This document shows, piece after piece, positions 37,580-64,000 of a DNA stretch of 64,000 nt (position 1 is the stretch's first letter; every line of letters starts with the position of its first letter). A program made the translations under genes and the position numbers. Location of the stretch: positions 25,203,769 through 25,267,768 of the forward strand of contig CM042540.1 in assembly GCA_023630585.1 (NCBI GenBank), written 5' to 3'. The notes under the pieces are model-generated. The model made no database searches, was not told where the DNA came from, and saw only the letters and a list, made by a program, of their open reading frames with translations. Source of the stretch: Cranoglanis bouderius. Lineage: Eukaryota > Chordata > Actinopteri > Siluriformes > Cranoglanididae.

Positions 37580-39057
37580 GATGTACCATTGAGGTACCAC
37601 CCCAGGTACCTCAATGGTACCTGGACACTTACTTAGCTTAGAAGTAAGGGACCAGCCTCCAGTTCTGCATACTCCATATCTAAATTATCACTGTCATAAT
37701 ATTAACTCTGTTAATCAAACTGGATTGAAGGTAATGTGAGTTAATATCTGTGAGTTTAAATATGTAATAAACATTTTATTTAATGTAATTTTAAAATAGT
37801 TTTATTGAATCAATTTGACAAACTCACTGGAGAACAGACTTAAAATTTACATCATATGGAGAATCATTTATCTTGTACCTCCAGTCAGCTTGCCTAAACA
37901 GTTCAATTGTTCTAAGTTTGTTCTTTTAAAATTGTTTGCCATGCTAATAACAAAACTAGGTCACAGAGCCTAGTTAGAGCTGGCTTGATGCACAGATTAA
38001 GGCCCTACAAAGTTTGAACAAGTGAAACAATTTGAAATGAATGCAGGATTCATACTACTTTGCACATAAAATTCTTTACCATAATTTGAATGATAATTAA
38101 AGATGACAAAGCCTAAATATGATAGGTACATGACAAATGATGTTTTCATATATAGAATAATCTCTTTGCAACAACTTTAGATGTTCAAGTAACAGATATT
38201 GAGGTTCATACAAGCACTGGCTGCACTGGGCTGTTTTTGCTCTGAATAGCCTCAGATGCCAGATCCCAGTCACAGACTGAATGAATTCCTAGGCAGACAA
38301 TACACACACCTTTCTTGCCTGACACCCAAACGTGTTTGTTATTGAGCAGAGGTTCCCAGCTTGCTTATCTTCTTCTGTAATGTAAAAAAAAAAAACAGAA
38401 TAGAAGATAAAAGAGATGTTTATAATCCAGCAAAGCGTGGTGCACTTGCCATTTTCACACATCCAGTTTTCCTATGAGCGGGATTGTGTCTCTTTTAGAG
38501 GGGGAGAGGAAGAGAAAGAGATGGGTGGGGGGTGATGGGGCACATTTGCCCCTCTCAGCTTACATCATGGTTGCTATAGGAACTGCAAATCGTTTTCCAA
38601 ATCTTGCTCCTGTGTATTCACACACTTGTAGACAGCTAGACGTGCAAGCACACACGTTCACTGAAGAGACAGGCCGATACAGACAAGGACATACTGGTTC
38701 AAATGCATACACAATTGCACATATTCTGGTTGGCATTCCTGTAGTCATGTCTCCTCTATGACTGAAGGATACTATAATACTGAAGGAGCTGTAATGCTTA
38801 TTTTTTCTGTCTATTTTCAGAATAATCACACATCAATTTCTTAGGGTTGAGTGGCCAGGGTTTATATTATTTATCCAATTATTTTCCACAATGATTGATG
38901 AAAACATGGGTTGCTGCTGCATGGAGCAATGGGGTGGGGGTGGGCAATAACGATTGAAACCGGGGAAACCAAAGAAACACAGTGTAGCCTGGGGCCTTGC
39001 CTGAATTGAATGGATGAATGCCCACCCATTCAGAAAGCCTAGGGAGGAATAGAGAAG

Positions 39058-39121
<64 letters not shown>
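39058..39121 (+). repeat. (CT)n microsatellite
   Basis: About 32 CT units with one GT interruption. Confidence 0.9.
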
Positions 39122-39125
<4 letters not shown>

Positions 39126-40021
39126 GATAATTCCCTTGGTTCAGCTCTGCATGCCAGCCAGCAGGGCAGCTGCTATTGCTGGTCCCCGATTCCGTGTCTG
39201 TCTCAGACCCATTGCTGTCCATCCAGCATGCTGAACACACACTCCCACATACACACCCACAGCTGCTTCTCATTTCTCCCTCATACAACACTGCACTGTG
39301 GCCCAGCTGCATGTATTCTGTAAACACTTGTATTTATGTGTGGGTGAGCAGATTGAATAGTCTCAGTGTGATTGGTGTGCAGACACCCACTGCTGTTTGC
39401 TTGATTGAGTGGACAAGAACTGAATATATTTGATTTTGTTTGTTGCTCTGCAGTACAATCCGCATAGGATGCTGTTATAAGACAACACAAAATCAATATG
39501 TTTACAGTCAGAAATGCCTCAATATCTTCCCCAGTTCTCATTTCCTTCAAAGGTGTCTTTCTTGCATGGTCTCCCAGTAATGTAACACTTGAAGTGTCTG
39601 ATTGTTAAGGGATGTTGGCAATTTTACTGAGACCCCATTTCTGATGTCTCCAGATGAGAAATGGTGTCAGTCCTCTCTGGCTTTGCACTTAACAAACTAT
39701 TCTCTCTGTTCAGCCCTCCATTTAGTATGTTGCAAAATAGTAAAATCCTGGCAGGACTGATGAGGGCTCTGGGTAAGATCGACACAAAACATAAGGTAAA
39801 AAACATTGCATTAAAAATGTTAATTGCATTTGGAATTTAGGAGTTCATTGTGTTTGACAGGGAAAACCTGTTGCTGCCACAACACACCTGCAGTCATTGA
39901 AGCTCAGAGTGTGGTACAGGATGCATGCCTGGAACTGGAACTGTATGTACTTAAATGGAGAAATCAAGCTGCCCATACAGACTGTTTGACAAGTAATCCA
40001 GATACAATATGTTGCTTACAG

Positions 40022-40360
40022 TACAGTCAACTTCTAATTTATTGGCACCCTTCATGAAAATTAATACTCAAAATTAATATTATTGCCATTTCTTCGCTAA
40101 TATTCAGTGAAGACTCTCCTGTAGAAAATAACAGTACTAAGCCTCTTCCTAAAATATTTAGCAAGGATGGATGCACTTGAAGAGATCTCTTGGACCACTC
40201 CACCCAGCCTCTGTGTGGGTTTGTGCATCTGAACAACAGATTTATAATATGGTTCAAATCTAGAGATTGATATGGCCTTTGCAAAACACTGTGCTGGTTT
40301 ACATGCGTGGTTACGGCAGAGGAAGCACAGGCTTCAAAATAAATGCGAATGAGCCACACT
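40022..40360 (-). mobile_element. Tc1-like fragment
   Basis: It starts ACAGTCAACTTCTAATTTAT, a Tc1-type terminal repeat (compare 57320 and 60085-60113). The reverse strand carries a stop-laden transposase remnant (YQSLDLNHIINLLF, a worn version of the SPDLNPIENLW block). The interior is largely deleted. Confidence 0.6.
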
Positions 40361-40544
40361 GGGAATGGTTGTGGGAATTAAGGTGATATCCAATTCCCAC
40401 TATGGAATGCTTAGAATAAATTGGATACAGGAATCATGGCACAGACTTTCAGGGATTGCATTGTAATGCATAACATTAGTAACATTTCATTTCGAAATGA
40501 ACACTCTTATGAACGTTGATAGTTAATAAAAGGCAGTGAGGGGA

Positions 40545-40765
40545 GTAAAATGGCGCTGTATGTGGCGCGAGTTTCCTGCGCGCGACTGTGCGCGTGCTGC
40601 GCTAGGACACTGTTACTAAGAGAGCGCGTGACAAACATTCTAACAGAATCGGTGCATGACAGATCGAAACTGAGCTAATCAAAATTACTCTAAATTACAG
40701 AATCAGGGAAGGTAGAGTTTAAACCCTGTTGAGCTTTCGCAAATTAGCGATATTTCCACACCAAG
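40545..40765 (+). promoter_or_regulatory. CpG-rich promoter and non-coding exon 1 (ccdc187-like)
   Basis: About 40550-40640 is the most CpG-dense segment of the window (GGCGCGAGTTTCCTGCGCGC, CTGTGCGCGTGCTGCGC), in a region otherwise poor in CpG. It is followed by ordinary sequence up to a good donor, CCAAG|GTACG, with the intron starting at 40766. This fits a CpG-type promoter with an untranslated first exon for the plus-strand gene whose coding begins at 42421. The exact start is unknown. It could also influence gpsm1, which lies about 3.6 kb away in divergent orientation. Confidence 0.55.
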
Positions 40766-42416
40766 GTACGATTTCTTCACGTCTTCTTTACTACTTCTGA
40801 GAACATTTTCTCCCTTTGTTTTTAAAATTGTAAATGTGTAGAACTTTGTGTCCCATACTCTCTTAATGTATTATATTTAGTTAATATATTGAACATATAG
40901 TATAGCCTACAGTTGGTTGAAACTTGTTAGCATAACTTTTGGGTCAAAATGAAATATACAAATATATTAATTTTTAATTAATTAATATTAACTAGGGTAA
41001 ATTAATAGTCAAATAAGCAGAATTATAGGCTATCAGTCTAATAGTTTGGATCTCTGTCTGAATGTGTTACAAATATTCTGTAATACCTTTTATGCTCACC
41101 AGTTGCCTTTTTGGCTTTCAGCCTCTCTATGCATCCTCTTGGCAGCGTTTGGATATTTTTAAGTGTAATATTTATCCCTCCATTCTTCCTTACATATTTG
41201 TTATAACTCTGCTTTCTTCCAGACATTTCTGGATATCTCTTGGGTTGTTATTTGTTGTGAGATACACTCAGGGGTGTGTTAATTTCAGGGGATGCAAAGT
41301 TTTGCACTCATATGTGTATGTGTACAAGATCTGTGTCAATATATTTAGGTTTACACATAAAAGCAGGAATAGGTATAGATAATTGCTATTAATGAAAAAG
41401 AATAAATATAGGATATATTATACAGATAAACTCAGAACCAGAACAACTGGTCAGTCAGGTGAAACAATTATCACAAGTTACAAATGACTGGCCATTTGTG
41501 ACAGTGCTGACCACGTGGACAGTGTACAGTTTGAAAACAGATACAATTTGTGTATATGAAATGCACATACATATATACAAACACTGCATTTTCAAAGTTG
41601 AGATGATTTATTATTTACATACCATAATAATTAAAGGTTTAGTTAGCCTTTTAATTCCAAATTTTCTTACACATTCACACATGGGCGTAGTTAAAACTAA
41701 AGTTAAAACTGGTGGTTCTGTTATTCTTTGGGAGGTATTTATTTATTTATTTATTTTGGGTTCACTTATCCTCATAGAGAAAAGCATCACTGCAAATAAA
41801 TGTAAATTTCCTCTGATCACCTTTATCCTATGATGTTTTGATGAGGATAAAAATGATGTGAATCATATGCCATGACCTTCTGTCATGTAAAGCAAGAGTG
41901 CAGACAAATGCAAATGCAGTTAAATGTTTTTAATAAAGAGGCAAGCAGACAAATAAAAATTTTTTAAAAAATGATAGGCAAAGGCAGAATCCAGAAACAG
42001 GCATGGGTCAGGCGATGTAAAAACAACATAAACTAGGCTAAAGAAGAATCTCTAAACATGAGGACAAAACAGGATCAAAAACCGGGAAACACGAATAAAG
42101 AACAGAGGCTCGGCGTACTGGCGTCAAAACACAGAAAAACCTGACCTCAACCTAAATGAATACCTACAGGAGATTTAGGATGACATGTTAGACACAACTG
42201 TCCACCACCATCATCAAAAACACCAATTGAGTGAATAATATGGAAATGTTTCTTTGCAAGAATTAAATATTTTGGAACATTGATGTTTGAAACTTTGAAT
42301 GTTGCTCTTTTCTATAGAACAGTAATTCAAAATACATTTAAAAAAATATCTAAAACAAAAAAAAATTATATATAAAAATGAGAGTGTCTAAGACTATTTC
42401 TGCTCTTCAAACCTAG
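40766..42416. other. Intron 1 of the ccdc187-like gene
   Basis: No exon or named repeat recognised. Several open frames of around 100 codons (41062, 41459) lack motifs and splice context. Confidence 0.4.
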
Positions 42417-42420
42417 GAAT

Positions 42421-63242
<20,822 letters not shown>

Positions 63243-63345
63243 ATTTGGCATCCTTATCATGTCTTTTGGAAGATTACACAAACTCTGTCACATCTTGACT
63301 TTTTGATTTAGGTAAATTCTGTGTATAATTTTAAAATAGAAACTA

Positions 63346-63351
63346 AATAAA
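63346..63351 (+). terminator. Poly(A) signal of the ccdc187-like gene
   Basis: AATAAA 104 bases after the TAG, the first canonical signal downstream. Confidence 0.75.
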
Positions 63352-63439
63352 GGGAAAGGAAGTGTTTATATATGTATGTACATTAGTATGTTCATTTGTG
63401 ATATGATGTAGAAAATTACAGATCGTTACAATTTTAGTA

Positions 63440-64000
63440 ATGGGTAGTGTTGCCACGTTATAGCTCCAGTGTCCCTGGTTGGCTCCAGAGCTCGGGGTAC
63501 TGTCTTTGTAGAGTTTTGCATGTTCTCCCTGTGTTTGTGTGGGTTTCCTGTGGGTTCCCCAGTTTCTTCTCCAAAAAACATGACAGCTTATGGATTGGCT
63601 ACTCTACATTGCCCCTAGGTGTGAATGAATGTGCAAATGTGTGTTCATGGTGCCCTGCAAAAGACTGTCCTCCCATCCAGTGTGTGACCCTCTTGAGCAC
63701 AGTGCTCAAGAGATCCAAATCCACCCCAACCCTGGACAGAATAAAGTGTGACACAGTGGGTATCATTGCCTCCTCACAACTCCAGTGTTCCAAGGTCAAT
63801 ATTGAGCTCAAGTTATTGTCTGTGTGGAGTTTCTGTTTATTTTCTCCCCATGGCCGTGTGGGTTTCCTCTGGGTATTCACCTCCTAAAACATGCCACTCA
63901 GTAGACTGGCTATGTTAAATTGCCTGTAGGTGTGAACAAATGTGTGAATGTGATCGTGCCTGGTGCCCTGTATTCCTACCTCACATCCAGTGACCCTGGG
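63440..64000 (+). repeat. Dispersed repeat with internal duplication
   Basis: Two related blocks carry the phrases GCTCCAGAGCTCGGGGTACT, TGTGGGTTTCCT and GAATGTGCAAATGTGTGTTC, and again GTGTGGGTTTCCTCTGGGTA and GTGTGAATGTGATCGTGCC. This is a common fish intergenic repeat type. Open frames here are accidental. It continues past the window edge. Confidence 0.6.

Noticed and set aside
38833..39327. 164-codon minus-strand open frame as a missing gpsm1 exon
   Set aside because: It contains a (GA)n translation and no TPR or GoLoco motif; the flanking sequence resembles nothing in AGS3.

Overview
The window is vertebrate nuclear DNA, most likely from a ray-finned fish. Genes are spliced with GT-AG introns, introns are long and AT-rich, and long (TA)n, (CA)n and (GA)n tracts recur. 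Transposable elements are dense: many Tc1-like DNA transposons, L2-type and L1/Tx1-type LINE pieces, a tRNA-derived SINE and one nearly complete Ty3/Gypsy LTR element. The Tc1 load and the repeat families fit an otophysan such as a catfish, but that is an inference. There is no bacterial-type structure, no CRISPR array, and no rRNA or tRNA gene that I can support.

Layout. From 1 to about 19.6 kb the window appears to be a large 3' intron of ak5 (adenylate kinase 5, minus strand). It is filled with repeats and holds an intact, intronless essential myosin light chain gene (myl4-like, minus strand, 16160-16756) with its own TATA box. Seven ak5 coding exons lie between 19636 and 33899. They encode the N-terminus and the first complete adenylate kinase domain; exons for the second kinase domain were not found and should lie beyond the left edge. 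Upstream on the same strand are the last two exons of gpsm1 (AGS3), 35757-36957, encoding the GoLoco motifs. Divergent to gpsm1, a plus-strand gene runs from a CpG-rich first exon near 40.55 kb to a poly(A) signal at 63346. It encodes a roughly 1,600-residue protein of the CEP350/CCDC187 centrosomal family with coiled coils, a CAP-Gly domain and the CEP350-type C-terminus. The head-to-head gpsm1/CCDC187 order matches what I recall of human 9q34.3, so ccdc187 is the best name.

Mobile DNA. At least ten Tc1/mariner-like copies belong to several families. They include one near-intact DD35E element (13070-14620) and two close copies (20808-22427 and 47315-48889) that share a large hairpin just upstream of the transposase. 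A multi-level nest of insertions fills 23.7-28.9 kb. The LTR element (49688-55089, minus strand) is flanked by the 5-bp duplication GTAAT, ends only 58 bp before an exon of the ccdc187-like gene, and shows the signature of tRNA-independent self-priming.

The genes are not a pathway: ak5 is a nucleotide phosphotransferase, myl4-like is a sarcomere component, gpsm1 regulates Gi-alpha and spindle orientation, and the CEP350-family protein is centrosomal or microtubule-linked. Exon limits come from reading splice sites and phase by hand; no alignment was run.
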